From Geofilum rubicundum JCM 15548 (GTDB lineage Bacteria; Bacteroidota; Bacteroidia; Bacteroidales; Marinilabiliaceae): 64,000 bases of DNA. The notes under the pieces were generated by a model. It saw only the letters and a list, made by a program, of their open reading frames with translations, had not been told where the DNA came from and did no database searches. Of this stretch, positions 17,675-26,657 are shown piece by piece. Numbering within the stretch: the first letter of the stretch is position 1; each line of letters starts with the position of its first letter. The stretch spans positions 62,001-126,000 of the forward strand of contig NZ_BAZW01000002.1 in the NCBI RefSeq assembly GCF_000974365.1. The letters are read 5' to 3'. The position numbers and the translations under genes were made by a program.

Positions 17675-18910
17675 ATGAATAAGGCAACAGCAGAGATCTA
17701 TCTAGATGTTTTAAGACCCCGAGAAAATGGCCAGTGTGCCGTTAAAGTTAAAATTACCCACAACAGAAAGCGAAAGTACATTGGGATAGGGATACATTTG
17801 ACTAAAGCGGAATTTGAAAAGGCCATGCAGCATGCAGGGAACGGCAAGCGCAAAACATTGGAGCAGAAACAAACCTATGATGCTATTATATACCATTTGA
17901 ATAAAGCTCAACAAGTCATTAATGGGCTTAAGATTTTTACGTTCGACAGTTTTGAACAGGCTTTTTTTGAAAATAGAAACATTGCCGATAGCGTTTCTTT
18001 TGCCTTTGATAAGTACATTGATTACTTAAGAAGCAACAAACGGATTTCCACAGCGGAAAGCTATAATGGAGCAAGAAATAGCCTTGAATCGTTTAAAAAG
18101 AAAATAACATTCGCGGAAATAACTCCGAATTTGCTTCGAAAATATGAAAACTGGATGCTAGAAAGTGGTAGAAGCATTACCACCGTTGGTATTTACTTGC
18201 GCAGTTTAAGGGCTATTTATAACCAGCAAGGTATTGATTCAAGCATTTATCCCTTTGGTGAAAAGGGTGGAAAGTACTCTATTCCAACAGGTAAAAATGT
18301 TAAGAAGGCGTTGACTGTTGAGGAGGTCGCCAAGATATATAATCATGAAGTTCCGGTGAATACGACAAAAGAAATGGCAAGGGATTACTGGATGTTTCTT
18401 TACCTCAGCAATGGCATGAATGTTAAAGATTTTTGTTGGCTAAAGTGGTCCAATATTGAGGGGGATATGCTTACTTACATACGAGAGAAAACCAAACGAA
18501 AAAGTGAATCCACCCATATCAAAGTTTCACTGAAACCTGAAACTCTGAAAATTATTAATAAATGGGGACAACCCTCAATGGTTAAGGATGCTTTTATCTT
18601 TCCATACATTAAGACTGAAATGACAAGTGAACAGCAATACAAAACTGTCAAGCAATTAACAAAGACCATCAATAAGTACATGAAGAAAATAGCGCATGAA
18701 CTGGGCATTGACAAAGAGATAACCACCTATTTCGCACGACATAGTTTTGCAACAGTACTAAAGCGTTCAGGAGCAACAACGGAAATGATTAGCGAACTTT
18801 TAGGACACAGCTCTGTACTGGTAACAAAGAACTATTTAGACAGTTTTGAGGATGATAAAATTAAAGAACAAACCAACGTATTAACTTTAGGATTTAGCCA
18901 GGCGAATTAA
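17675..18910 (+). CDS. Tyrosine recombinase/integrase
   Basis: 411 residues in the Bacteroidota integrase layout: N-terminal arm-DNA-binding domain (about 1-90), SAM-like core-binding domain (100-200) and catalytic domain (210-411). Catalytic features are the second arginine box FARHSFATVLKRSG, the histidine of LGHSSVLVTKNYL and the nucleophilic tyrosine in TKNYLDSF. At the first arginine box the sequence reads NGMNVKDFCWLKW, with Asn where classical members have Arg; this substitution is common in this subfamily, so it is not a sign of death. It would catalyse recombination between the 84-bp tRNA repeats. It is the first gene inside the left end, preceded directly by three iterons, as expected for an island integrase. 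Confidence 0.92.
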   Translation: MNKATAEIYLDVLRPRENGQCAVKVKITHNRKRKYIGIGIHLTKAEFEKAMQHAGNGKRKTLEQKQTYDAIIYHLNKAQQVINGLKIFTFDSFEQAFFENRNIADSVSFAFDKYIDYLRSNKRISTAESYNGARNSLESFKKKITFAEITPNLLRKYENWMLESGRSITTVGIYLRSLRAIYNQQGIDSSIYPFGEKGGKYSIPTGKNVKKALTVEEVAKIYNHEVPVNTTKEMARDYWMFLYLSNGMNVKDFCWLKWSNIEGDMLTYIREKTKRKSESTHIKVSLKPETLKIINKWGQPSMVKDAFIFPYIKTEMTSEQQYKTVKQLTKTINKYMKKIAHELGIDKEITTYFARHSFATVLKRSGATTEMISELLGHSSVLVTKNYLDSFEDDKIKEQTNVLTLGFSQAN

Positions 18911-18988
18911 TTATTAAGGCTATCGGCATCGATATGTATAATATTATGAACTTAGTCCATCTGCCACATCACCCTTAAAAACAGCATT

Positions 18989-19843
18989 ATGCTTATTATG
19001 AATACACTACAACGAATAAAAAAAGAGTTTATTTCGGACAATTGGGAGAATAGTAGTATTGCTCAGTTTAGGTTTAACCCAAGCGAAATCTGGTATCAAG
19101 TAGCAAGTTATCACTGGAAAGATGATAAGCTTAATAAAATCCATCCCGACCATGTTTTAGACACAGTGAACTTCCCCGTTATTATCAAAGGATTCACGGC
19201 ATATCTGCTGCATTATTTAGGCGATGAAAATGAACAAGTAATAATCGATAGGTATTACAAGATGAGGCTGAGGGAATTCAGGGAAGCAGAGGATAAAAAA
19301 CCTGGGTCATCCATGCGTAATTTGGATGCGGAATTTTATCACTTTCACATTTCACATGAAAAAGAGTTTGTGGTTTTTTCCAAACAAATTAACCCTTACA
19401 TAAATAAAGACGATATTGAACTCATTCAACAATACACTGAAGCATATTTTAATTACATACAGCAGGTTTATTCACCAAAAAATAAAAAGGACAGACAACT
19501 TAGTGTGTCTGACTGGAGCATCGTTTTTTATTATCTGGATGAGGCTAGTTCACAGGAAGGTACTAAAACAGAAAGGATGATAAAGTTTATTCAAGAGAAC
19601 AACGTAGTCAATATAGACGGAGATTTAACAACCTTTAATTTTCTAAATAAAGAATACCACAAAATAAAGAAACGGATTAATCTTAATGACGAAAATTCTA
19701 ATAGCTCGATGAGTAATAAAAACCCACAAAATCCATTACCCCCTGAAAGAATTAAAAATATTTTGCCTTTTCTGAAAAAAAATGAAAATGCTTATGAAAC
19801 TGCTGATAATGACAGACAATACTTAACCGATTTAATAGAATAA
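18989..19843 (+). CDS. Hypothetical island protein
   Basis: 284 residues, or 281 if translation starts at the second ATG (18,998, MNTLQRIKKEF), which I slightly prefer. No signal peptide or membrane segment. Mostly helical and charged, with a central part rich in Tyr and Phe (AYFNYIQQVYSPK) and a polar, low-complexity C-terminus (NENSNSSMSNKNPQNPLPP). I do not recognise a family with a known function. It stands between the integrase and the replication module, in the same direction, and such genes recur in Bacteroidota islands. A role in regulation of the element is possible but not shown. Confidence 0.7.
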   Translation: MLIMNTLQRIKKEFISDNWENSSIAQFRFNPSEIWYQVASYHWKDDKLNKIHPDHVLDTVNFPVIIKGFTAYLLHYLGDENEQVIIDRYYKMRLREFREAEDKKPGSSMRNLDAEFYHFHISHEKEFVVFSKQINPYINKDDIELIQQYTEAYFNYIQQVYSPKNKKDRQLSVSDWSIVFYYLDEASSQEGTKTERMIKFIQENNVVNIDGDLTTFNFLNKEYHKIKKRINLNDENSNSSMSNKNPQNPLPPERIKNILPFLKKNENAYETADNDRQYLTDLIE

Positions 19844-19872
19844 AGTTAAATAAATACCTAAAAAAACTGAGT

Positions 19873-19896
19873 GTTACCGGTTACGTTACCGGTTAC
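19873..19896. repeat. Perfect 12-bp tandem repeat upstream of the excisionase-like gene
   Basis: GTTACCGGTTAC occurs twice head-to-tail. Each unit holds the palindromic core ACCGGT. The repeat ends 41 bp before the ATG of the HTH gene, a good position for an operator of that protein or a binding site for excision. Confidence 0.55.
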
Positions 19897-19937
19897 GTGA
19901 ATCTAAGTTGCAGCTATTATTTAAAAATATAATAGCT

Positions 19938-20288
19938 ATGAAACAAACATTCACTTTTGATCAGCTCCCTCTGGCGATAGCATTGCTAACAGAAGAAGTT
20001 GGCGAATTAAAACGCCTGTTAATTGAAAAACAGGATGTACTCCCCACCGAGAAAACCGAGCAACTCCTAAATGTTCAGGGCGCAGCAAAGTTTCTAAATC
20101 TAACAGTTCCCACAATTTACAGCAAGGTAAGTAAGGGCGAATTGCCATATATGAAGCGTGGCAAACATCTCCATTTTTCCAGTAGTGAGCTGATGGCATA
20201 CGTCAAGGGTGGGCGTAAAAAAACAAACGTTGAAATAGAGCAGGAAGCTGCTGCGTATTTGTCAAATAAAAAAAGGGCTGAGTTATGA
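19938..20288 (+). CDS. Excisionase-type helix-turn-helix protein
   Basis: 116 residues from the ATG at 19,938 (MKQTFTFDQL); an upstream start at 19,908 would add ten residues without family support. A coiled N-terminal helix (LAIALLTEEVGELKRLLIEK) precedes a MerR/excisionase-like winged HTH: LLNVQGAAKFLNLTVPTIYS, then GELPYMKRGKHLHFSSSEL. Such proteins bind DNA to steer integrase towards excision or to regulate the replication genes. The stop overlaps the next start by 4 bp (ATGA), so translation is coupled to the DUF3987 gene. The 12-bp tandem repeat upstream is its likely target. Fold assignment secure; precise role inferred. Confidence 0.8.
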   Translation: MKQTFTFDQLPLAIALLTEEVGELKRLLIEKQDVLPTEKTEQLLNVQGAAKFLNLTVPTIYSKVSKGELPYMKRGKHLHFSSSELMAYVKGGRKKTNVEIEQEAAAYLSNKKRAEL

Positions 20289-21742
20289 AAAACAACTTTT
20301 CAAAAACCAACCCTTTACACAAATTCCAAAGTAAAGGTAGTCAAATAAATCCAACTTTTGAAGATCTTAATGATCCAGATGCCCTCAACAATCATTTGAA
20401 TGTCTTCCTCGAAGCATTTGAAGCTGAGCAGAAAGCAAAAACAAACGCCTTCCCAATTGAGGTGTTTCCGAAGACCGTACAGGAGATAATTACAGCCACA
20501 AATGAAAGCTTGAAATTTCCTGTGGACTTTATAGCTGTTTCAATGTTGTACGCTGTTTCTGTCTCAATAGGGAATACCCACCGAATTGAAGTAATGAAAG
20601 GTTGGGAAGAAGGGGCTGTTCTATATATTTCAATTGTTGGTCGTGCCGGAACAAATAAAAGCCACCCGCTTCGGTTTGCATTAAAACCAATTCAGAAGCA
20701 AGACGATCTTAAATTTCAGAAATTTCAGAAAGAAATGGATGAGTACAATGCCATTGCAGCACTCAGCAAAAATGAAAGGAAAGAACAAGGCTATGACGAT
20801 ATGATTAAACCTGTTTGGGAGCAGTACTTAGTTAGCGACTTTACTCCAGAAGCGCTTGCAGACGTTCATAGGATAAACAGGAGAGGTCTTGGTGTATATG
20901 CTGATGAGTTAGCAAGTTGGTTTAAAAATTTCGATCGGTATAATAAAGGAAGTGAAGAACAATTTTGGTTAAGTGCCTGGAGCAGCATCTCGATTACGAT
21001 AAACCGAAAAACAACTGAAAGCACTAAAATACAATCTCCTTTTATTTCTGTTATTGGAACAATTCAGCCTGGAGTGATTAATGAATTGGCAGCCAATAGA
21101 ACTGAAAACGGCTTTTTAGATAGGTTGCTGTTTGTTGTTCCTGACGACTTGAAAAAAAGCTATTGGAGTGAAAAAGATTTAGACTCAAATGTAATTGAGA
21201 ATTGGGAAAATATTATCTCAAGCCTTTTGAATATGCCAATGAGTCAAGACGGAGAAGGCAATCCAATGCCTATGCTTTTAAGGTTTACACCTGAAGCCAA
21301 AAAGCGTTTATCCCAATGGCAAAGACAATTAACCGACCTGAGTAATAAACCAGAAAACGAATCAGTGTGCGGTATTTTTGCAAAAATTGAAGTGTATGCT
21401 ATTCGTTTGGCCTTATGTCTGGAAATGATGCGATATGCTTGTAATCAGAGTGAAAGGCAATATGTCAGTTTGGAATCGGTCGATGGGGCTATCCAGTTGG
21501 CTGAGTACTTCCAAAGATCAGCACTTAAGGTGCATGCCATTGTGTCAAATACCAACCCATTGGAGAAACTACCATCTGATAAGCAAAACCTTTACAATGC
21601 CTTGCCAGAGGCGTTTTTAACAAATGAAGGCGTAGAGGTTGCTAAAAATATGGGAGTAGCTGAAAGAACTTTTAAGCTTTTCATAAGCAATAAAGATCTA
21701 TTCAACCACCTGAAAAGAGGCGAATACGAAAAACGGTTTTAA
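20285..21742 (+). CDS. DUF3987 protein, replication/mobilisation type
   Basis: 485 residues matching DUF3987, a family common on Bacteroidota mobile elements. Recognisable stretches are PVDFIAVSMLYAVSVSIG, an altered P-loop region GRAGTNKSHPL, the acidic strand GLGVYADELASWF, and GFLDRLLFVVPD. The family resembles helicase/primase-associated ATPases and is thought to act in element replication, though no activity is firmly known. The P-loop reads GRAGTNKSHP, so ATP binding is plausible. Start overlaps the excisionase-like gene; the primase-like gene follows after a 97-bp gap full of inverted and direct repeats. It has the same direction and AT-rich codon use as the rest of the island. Confidence 0.8.
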   Translation: MKNNFSKTNPLHKFQSKGSQINPTFEDLNDPDALNNHLNVFLEAFEAEQKAKTNAFPIEVFPKTVQEIITATNESLKFPVDFIAVSMLYAVSVSIGNTHRIEVMKGWEEGAVLYISIVGRAGTNKSHPLRFALKPIQKQDDLKFQKFQKEMDEYNAIAALSKNERKEQGYDDMIKPVWEQYLVSDFTPEALADVHRINRRGLGVYADELASWFKNFDRYNKGSEEQFWLSAWSSISITINRKTTESTKIQSPFISVIGTIQPGVINELAANRTENGFLDRLLFVVPDDLKKSYWSEKDLDSNVIENWENIISSLLNMPMSQDGEGNPMPMLLRFTPEAKKRLSQWQRQLTDLSNKPENESVCGIFAKIEVYAIRLALCLEMMRYACNQSERQYVSLESVDGAIQLAEYFQRSALKVHAIVSNTNPLEKLPSDKQNLYNALPEAFLTNEGVEVAKNMGVAERTFKLFISNKDLFNHLKRGEYEKRF

Positions 21743-21746
21743 TAAA

Positions 21747-21821
21747 TGCACGTTGCACTTATAGCATGCATTGCACAAAGAAATTTAACTGATGCAACTA
21801 ATGCAACTTGTGCAACGTGCA
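21747..21821. repeat. 12-bp inverted repeat with three TGCAAC direct repeats
   Basis: TGCACGTTGCAC (21,747-21,758) is mirrored perfectly by GTGCAACGTGCA (21,810-21,821). Inside, TGCAAC is repeated at 21,793, 21,802 and 21,811, a 9-bp step, with GTTGCA and TTGCAC copies in the other arm. The cluster sits between two replication-type genes and could be an origin of the excised element or an operator. Confidence 0.6.
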
Positions 21822-21839
21822 AATCCTAAATGCTAAAAA

Positions 21840-23168
21840 ATGAATGATTATAGATATTTATTAGACAAAAGCAGTAGGAAGTTTGTTTGTCCCGACTGCA
21901 ATAGGAAACGGTTTGTAAAATATATTGATACGGAAACAGGACTTTATTTACCAGATCAATACGGAAGATGCGATAAAGGAGACGGCCATTATTTTTTAAA
22001 TCCTTATTCAGATGGCTATGCTAGAAATGTTGAAGAACAGAAAACGGGTAACGCAACAAATTTTATAAGCTCCTCGAGACCTCATCGGAAACCTCAACCA
22101 CAACCCGAACCCGTTTATTTTGATTTTGAAACATTCAAAAAAACATTGCAGCCGGAACGTTATAAAAAAAACACCTTCATTCAGAACCTTTTACATAAAG
22201 TTGCACACCCATTTAATGCCAAGGATGTTACAAAAGTTATTGAGCTGTATCGGTTGGGAACGGTTGCGAAAGGTGATTGGATGGGAGCAATCACCCTACC
22301 TTATATTGATATAAGAGATAATGTAAGAACCATTCAAGTAAAGAGGTTTGATAATGAAAACCATACCACCCGAACAGGCAAATTGGATAAGGTTATTTTA
22401 TCTGGGTTAAAAATGGAAAACAGAACACCCCCGGGATGGCTGACAAGTTATATCGAGTATGGAGACAGTCAAGGTTATTTCACCTGTTTATTTGGCGAAC
22501 ACCTTTTAAGCAGATACCCAAAGAATCCTGTTGCATTAGTGGAAGCACCAAAGACGGCTATATATGGAACATTGTATATAGGCTTGCCTAAAACCGATAA
22601 GGATTTATTATGGTTGGCAGTTTACAACAAAAGCAGTTTCTCCTTTGAGAAAACAAAAGTATTGGATACCCGAAATGTAATTGTGTTTCCTGACTTATCT
22701 GAAGATGGAAGTACTTTTAAGGAATGGGATACAAAAGCCAAAGAATATCAAAAGAAAATACCCAAAGCAAGGTTCTATACCTCTGACTTCCTGGAGCAGT
22801 TGGCAACAAAAGAAGACAGAGCTGCCGGCAGCGACCTTGCAGATATCTTAATAAAAAATGATTGGAGAAAATACAGAAAAAATATTCGGAAGGAGCCACA
22901 GGCTCCCACATCTATTGAAGGAACAAGAATAACCGAAGCTACTAGCTCATCGACAGTAGAAAAGAGTGTATTTAGCCATCGCGTAAATGAGAATGATGGC
23001 AGCTTTAAACTTGAAGCACACAAAGATTATACAAGAGCTCAAATATTGCAAGCCATTGCTGATATCCAGCCAGAGAAAGATTCAAAAGCCCTGTTAGCAG
23101 AAATGATAAGTGATAACCGACTTCATTGGTGCAGCACTACAGAAGTTATTTATTACATACCATTTTAG
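21840..23168 (+). CDS. Primase-like zinc-ribbon/Toprim protein (DUF6371 type)
   Basis: 442 residues. The N-terminus has a zinc ribbon (FVCPDCNRKRFVKYID.., GRCDKGDGHYFLN), followed by a middle region with VKRFDNENHTTRTGK, and a Toprim-like core: VALVEAPKTAIYGTL (the acidic residue of motif 1), then NVIVFPDLSEDG with the DxD-like acidic pair replaced by PDLSED. This is the layout of the DUF6371/BT4734-type primase proteins that accompany DUF3987 on Bacteroidota elements. It probably primes replication of the excised circle together with its upstream neighbour. Family assignment is moderately sure; primase activity is inferred. Confidence 0.7.
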   Translation: MNDYRYLLDKSSRKFVCPDCNRKRFVKYIDTETGLYLPDQYGRCDKGDGHYFLNPYSDGYARNVEEQKTGNATNFISSSRPHRKPQPQPEPVYFDFETFKKTLQPERYKKNTFIQNLLHKVAHPFNAKDVTKVIELYRLGTVAKGDWMGAITLPYIDIRDNVRTIQVKRFDNENHTTRTGKLDKVILSGLKMENRTPPGWLTSYIEYGDSQGYFTCLFGEHLLSRYPKNPVALVEAPKTAIYGTLYIGLPKTDKDLLWLAVYNKSSFSFEKTKVLDTRNVIVFPDLSEDGSTFKEWDTKAKEYQKKIPKARFYTSDFLEQLATKEDRAAGSDLADILIKNDWRKYRKNIRKEPQAPTSIEGTRITEATSSSTVEKSVFSHRVNENDGSFKLEAHKDYTRAQILQAIADIQPEKDSKALLAEMISDNRLHWCSTTEVIYYIPF

Positions 23169-23294
23169 GCTCGCAGGGAATTTTGAATCTATTCTAATAA
23201 TTGAAAGGGTGTTATGTTTTTCAATTTTGCCACAGTTTGGTGGGTTATTATAGGGCGAATCGATATTGTCAATTAAATATTAAAAATAACTACA

Positions 23295-23744
23295 ATGATT
23301 ACAACAGGAAGAGTAAATATGGATAAGGCAAGACGCAATGAAATCAAAGAAGTAGTTTATGCGTATCTATCAAATAAAATGAATGATGAGGAAGCTCTTC
23401 GAGCAGCCGCAGAAAAAGCTACCGTGATAATGGTAGGAGTGGAAGCTAATTCAGGAGTAAAAAACTCTAAGAAGGACATTGTGTTATACACAGCAATCTA
23501 CTCAAGCATAATAAAGTTCGATCAGTATAGGGCTCAAATCAATCAGGACTTTTTTGAAGCAGTCCAGGATGATGAAATGTTTAACACGATGTTGAGATTC
23601 ATTCAATTATCAACTCAAAAATTACTTCCAAAATTAAATAACATATATATCGAGTGGGTAGTGATGAAACAAGGTGTCTTTGAGCAGTATAGAGTACAAG
23701 ACCTAGACCTACAGACATTAGAAGTTACAGAGATACTAAAATAA
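23295..23744 (+). CDS. Hypothetical small island protein
   Basis: 149 residues (141 if started at the internal ATG MDKARRNEIKE). Soluble, largely helical, acidic. I recognise no domain. It stands alone downstream of the primase-like gene after a 126-bp gap, and is followed by more than 800 bp without a convincing gene. Codon use resembles the replication module, so it is probably real and part of the element's own genes. Confidence 0.55.
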   Translation: MITTGRVNMDKARRNEIKEVVYAYLSNKMNDEEALRAAAEKATVIMVGVEANSGVKNSKKDIVLYTAIYSSIIKFDQYRAQINQDFFEAVQDDEMFNTMLRFIQLSTQKLLPKLNNIYIEWVVMKQGVFEQYRVQDLDLQTLEVTEILK

Positions 23745-24613
23745 GAAATGGGACCTTTGATTGCCGGAATTGAAGATCACTTGAGGTCATTGCACCAAAA
23801 CGAGAAATCCATAGACAACCCGTGCAAATTCGATTGCAACATCCTCGTGCATCCAAGTGCCTTGAGGAATATTACTTACAATACCACCTCAACAGTTGTA
23901 TGTGTCTGGAAATCAACAATACCAGATTTCCTGGTATTGGTAAAAGCCGCTTATAGGTTTTTTCATTGTTTTAGTTTTAGTATAGTGTTTATAGGGCATT
24001 TTAGGCAACATATATTAATTGTCAATACTTTGTCTATACTATTTTAATGAAATGATTGCAAGTTGTTGTGAATCAATGATGTAAATTTACAGGCGAAATA
24101 TAAAGGAGTAGTGTTACACGGTGTAAGTCGCAACTATTTTCCCCACTGTTGATGTAATATCCTGGCTTTTAGACAATGGCAGTGCTTCGAGAGCAATGAA
24201 GTGAACACGTGAATGTTACAGCTTCACACCCTGTATATACACCCCCCTGTTACACGTTATACAGGCTGCCTATACACAATTTGTTTGGATAAAAACCTTT
24301 ATTCTGTTTCGGTTCCTTAAAATATCGGATTTAGTTATAGAAAATAATCTAGAATTTTACACTGATGGAAAAGAAGAAAAGCTTGCCATTATTAAGGAAG
24401 CAAGCATTAATGGGGTTAAGCCCACCCTGGACATGCATGGCATTTATCCAGCCTGCATACAGCATCAAACAAACTCTAGTTCAGGAGCTCTGGAAATTTC
24501 TGGTCATTGGCAATAAGTGGTATAGTTTTCGATTGAAATGTGGACTACTTCCTAATTAATATTTACAAATTGCTAAGTGTTTTACTCACAATACATGCCC
24601 AATAATCAGCGTA
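23745..24613. other. Long non-coding stretch with inverted repeats and a transposase relic
   Basis: I see no convincing gene here. Between 24,111 and 24,275 there are several small inverted repeats: TTACACGGTGTAA at 24,114-24,126, CCTGTATA..TATACAGG, and GTGAA..TTCAC. The integrase-arm core TGTTACA appears three more times, at 24,112, 24,214 and 24,248. This could hold an oriT, an origin or extra integrase sites. The part from 24,366 is an IS3 OrfA relic. Confidence 0.4.
24366..24470 (+). pseudogene. IS3-family OrfA transposase fragment
   Basis: One frame reads AIIKEASINGVKPTLDMHGIYPA, close to the start of Bacteroidota IS3 OrfA proteins (IKEA..NGVKPTLEKYGIYPAT). No start codon and no downstream OrfB. 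A sister relic lies at 27,000-27,190. Confidence 0.6.
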
Positions 24614-24925
24614 TCAGTCCTCACCCCTAGAATAAGTCCTGCCTCCATGTTTCTGATATTTAACTTTTTGGAAATCGAATTTCAGTACTTCCGATAATCG
24701 GAATTTGTAAACCTTGCCATCGGTCGGCTCGGCTGCTAGTGTGCCGGACTTTACGTGACGGATGATTGTTCGAGCAGTGGTTCCGTGAATGTTTGCGACT
24801 GTTTTGGCATCCACCATGACATTGTAAAATCGGTCGAACACTTTCCCTTGTTCCTCCGTCACAAATTCCGCTATTACCTTGCGCAAGTCACTCTGAGATA
24901 CTTTGTAAATAATTTCACATTCCAT
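24614..24925 (-). CDS. Small helix-turn-helix DNA-binding protein
   Basis: 103 residues from MECEIIYKVSQ (an earlier ATG at 24,958 would add eleven). The second half is an excisionase/MerR-like HTH: VMVDAKTVANIHGTTARTII, then HVKSGTLAAEPTDGKVYKF, where the family usually has a wing ending in a basic strand. The N-terminal half is helical (LRKVIAEFVTEEQG). It is one of the few minus-strand genes of the island and lies in its decayed centre, beside transposase and ADP-ribosylglycohydrolase relics. It probably regulates a nearby island gene. Fold reasonably clear, target unknown. Confidence 0.65.
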   Translation of the reverse strand: MECEIIYKVSQSDLRKVIAEFVTEEQGKVFDRFYNVMVDAKTVANIHGTTARTIIRHVKSGTLAAEPTDGKVYKFRLSEVLKFDFQKVKYQKHGGRTYSRGED

Positions 24926-25069
24926 GATTTTAGATTTAAAGTTAAAATCCAGTTTCAATAATTTTCAAGTTGCTTTAAGTCCGGTTTCATCCAGGATAAA
25001 CCAATTAAGATATTATTAAAGCTGTATCTTTTTTTCAAAAGACTCAATGACATCTATAAACTTCTGAGG

Positions 25070-25821
25070 TTAATGCTCTGCTGTTCTAGAGTTTATCTCC
25101 TTTGACATGTCCTGATAAAATGCGTAGGCAATAGCTCCGGCAATATTGGCAATGGTATCACTGTTTCTCCCTATTGATACGGCCAGGTGGATAACATCCT
25201 CATAATTGTGTCCGTGATAAAAAGCCTAGGCAGCATGGGTGATTACAGTCTTGGCATGTAAATCTATTTCATGCAGCCGGTTAAGCTGATCTATTAACAC
25301 ATTGGGTTCTACCATAACATCACTACCCAGAACATGTTTTTTCATGGTTTGATTTCGGTCTTTACAACTTAATGACCGAGCTCTATAAACCATTCGAGCT
25401 ATTTTCCCTGCAGAAACAAACCCCCTCGCCTGTTCTGTGTGTAGTAATGGCAGATGCATCCGTAGCAGAAGAAATTGCTTCCATGCTATTAAACCAATAT
25501 GCAACAGGAGGAATTCTCATTGAAGCACCACTACCATATGACTGCATTGCATCAAGAGGAGCGTAACTGTTGCTATTTTCCCAAGACATAAATAAGTATC
25601 CATAGCCAGCATCGAGATATCTAAGTGCATACTCTTTTAGCACCACTTCATATGGAGTGCCAGTCAATAACGCATCGGCAATGGCCATTGTTAAAACGGT
25701 ATCATCAGTATATCTACTCGACTTCCCGAACAACCGGAAAATAATCCTTCTGGTATTGAATGATTGAAACCTTGAACCTATCACTTCCGGCGATCCCGCC
25801 AAATAATACTGGAACGTTCAT
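25070..25821 (-). pseudogene. ADP-ribosylglycohydrolase family, decayed
   Basis: The minus strand starts MNVPVLFGGIAG, then shifts frame to VIGSRFQSFN, and continues SRYTDDTVLTMAIADALL, LDAGYGYLFMSW and SGASMRIPPVAYWF, all hallmarks of ADP-ribosylglycohydrolases with the metal-binding TDDT. After THRTGEG the frame changes again and part of the middle is lost; the end is recovered as HNYEDVIHLAVSIGRNSDT followed by IANIAGAIAYAFY, where NSDT stands for the usual DSDT. At least two frameshifts and an in-frame stop after AFYHG's start region break it. An enzyme of this family removes ADP-ribose from proteins or nucleic acids; here it is dead. Unlike the single-base breaks outside the island, this is clear decay. 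Confidence 0.75.
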
Positions 25822-26085
25822 AGTTTACAGGTTATCTCCAGTGGGGCCCAATATCCCTTACCCTCTCACTGCATTTCTTTCATAATGATCACCTTCCTTG
25901 AAATAGACATCATGGACAGCTGTTCAATTATTAATTGATTTCTCGATTCAAAATTTATTGATACATTTACTCCACGCGGGGGTGTATAATAATATAAAAA
26001 TTCGCTAACAGCTGCATAAACGCAATTCTCGTACCTTTTGTGTAGTTTATGCTTACTTAAGCAGCAATTTCAAAAATACATGCAT

Positions 26086-26646
26086 ATGGATAAAACTGAA
26101 CTTTTAAACAATTTGATTTCTGAAGGAGAAAGATTAACCTCAACAATTCAATTTGTTCCTTCTCCACCTAATATTATCAGAATGTATTCAGTTTATCATA
26201 CAACAGAAGGGGAAAAATATCAAGATTGGCTGTCAACTACGCAGAGATTTATAAAAACATATTTTCCGAGTGATTTACCAGAAGTAAAAGGAGCTACACA
26301 AAAATTAAGTCCTGACAACCATCAAACAATAATTGGGATCCTGAGAGCAATAAAATTGCTTCCTGATGAACCGAAAATGAGTGAGATAAATAACCCGACA
26401 GGCACAAACATTGTAATTAACAATACACAAAAAGTAGTTTTAAATTTATTCACAGAAGCTATAAAAGATGAAATTTCTGGTAAAGATTATAAAGAATTAA
26501 AAGAAATATTGAAAAATTATGAAAAAGAACCAGACAAGGCTAAAACTAAATTAATTGAAAAATTAAAAGGATTTGGCAGTGATATTTTAACGAACATTGT
26601 TGCCAATATAATGACTAATCCTAATTTTTATAGTGGCTTATTTTAA
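26086..26646 (+). CDS. Hypothetical protein, possible defence or toxin gene
   Basis: 186 residues from MDKTELLNNLISEGERL. It shows a helical N-terminal third with the motif YHTTEGEKYQDWLSTTQRFI, a short linker (NNPTGTNIVINNTQKVV), and a lysine-rich helical C-terminus (KDYKELKEILKNYEKE, KLIEKLKGFGSDIL). I do not recognise the family. The layout, helical head then Asn-rich linker then helical tail, recalls small abortive-infection proteins, but that is only an impression. It sits upstream of a broken small gene and transposase debris, apart from the defence operon 1 kb further on. Probably a real gene, because the frame is open and the codon use fits the island. Confidence 0.6.
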   Translation: MDKTELLNNLISEGERLTSTIQFVPSPPNIIRMYSVYHTTEGEKYQDWLSTTQRFIKTYFPSDLPEVKGATQKLSPDNHQTIIGILRAIKLLPDEPKMSEINNPTGTNIVINNTQKVVLNLFTEAIKDEISGKDYKELKEILKNYEKEPDKAKTKLIEKLKGFGSDILTNIVANIMTNPNFYSGLF

Positions 26647-26657
26647 TTCAATTTCAA

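Noticed and set aside
17675-18910. Integrase suspected inactive because the first catalytic Arg box reads GMNVKD
   Set aside because: Asn at this place is common in the Bacteroidota integrase subfamily; the other catalytic residues are present.
23748-24047. Open frame of 99 codons after the small island protein
   Set aside because: No start context, Cys/Phe/His-rich random composition and no domain; lies in an area with palindromes and debris.
24365-24559. 64-codon frame over the first IS3 relic
   Set aside because: It reads the transposase relic in the wrong frame; the correct frame gives the OrfA motif without start or stop.
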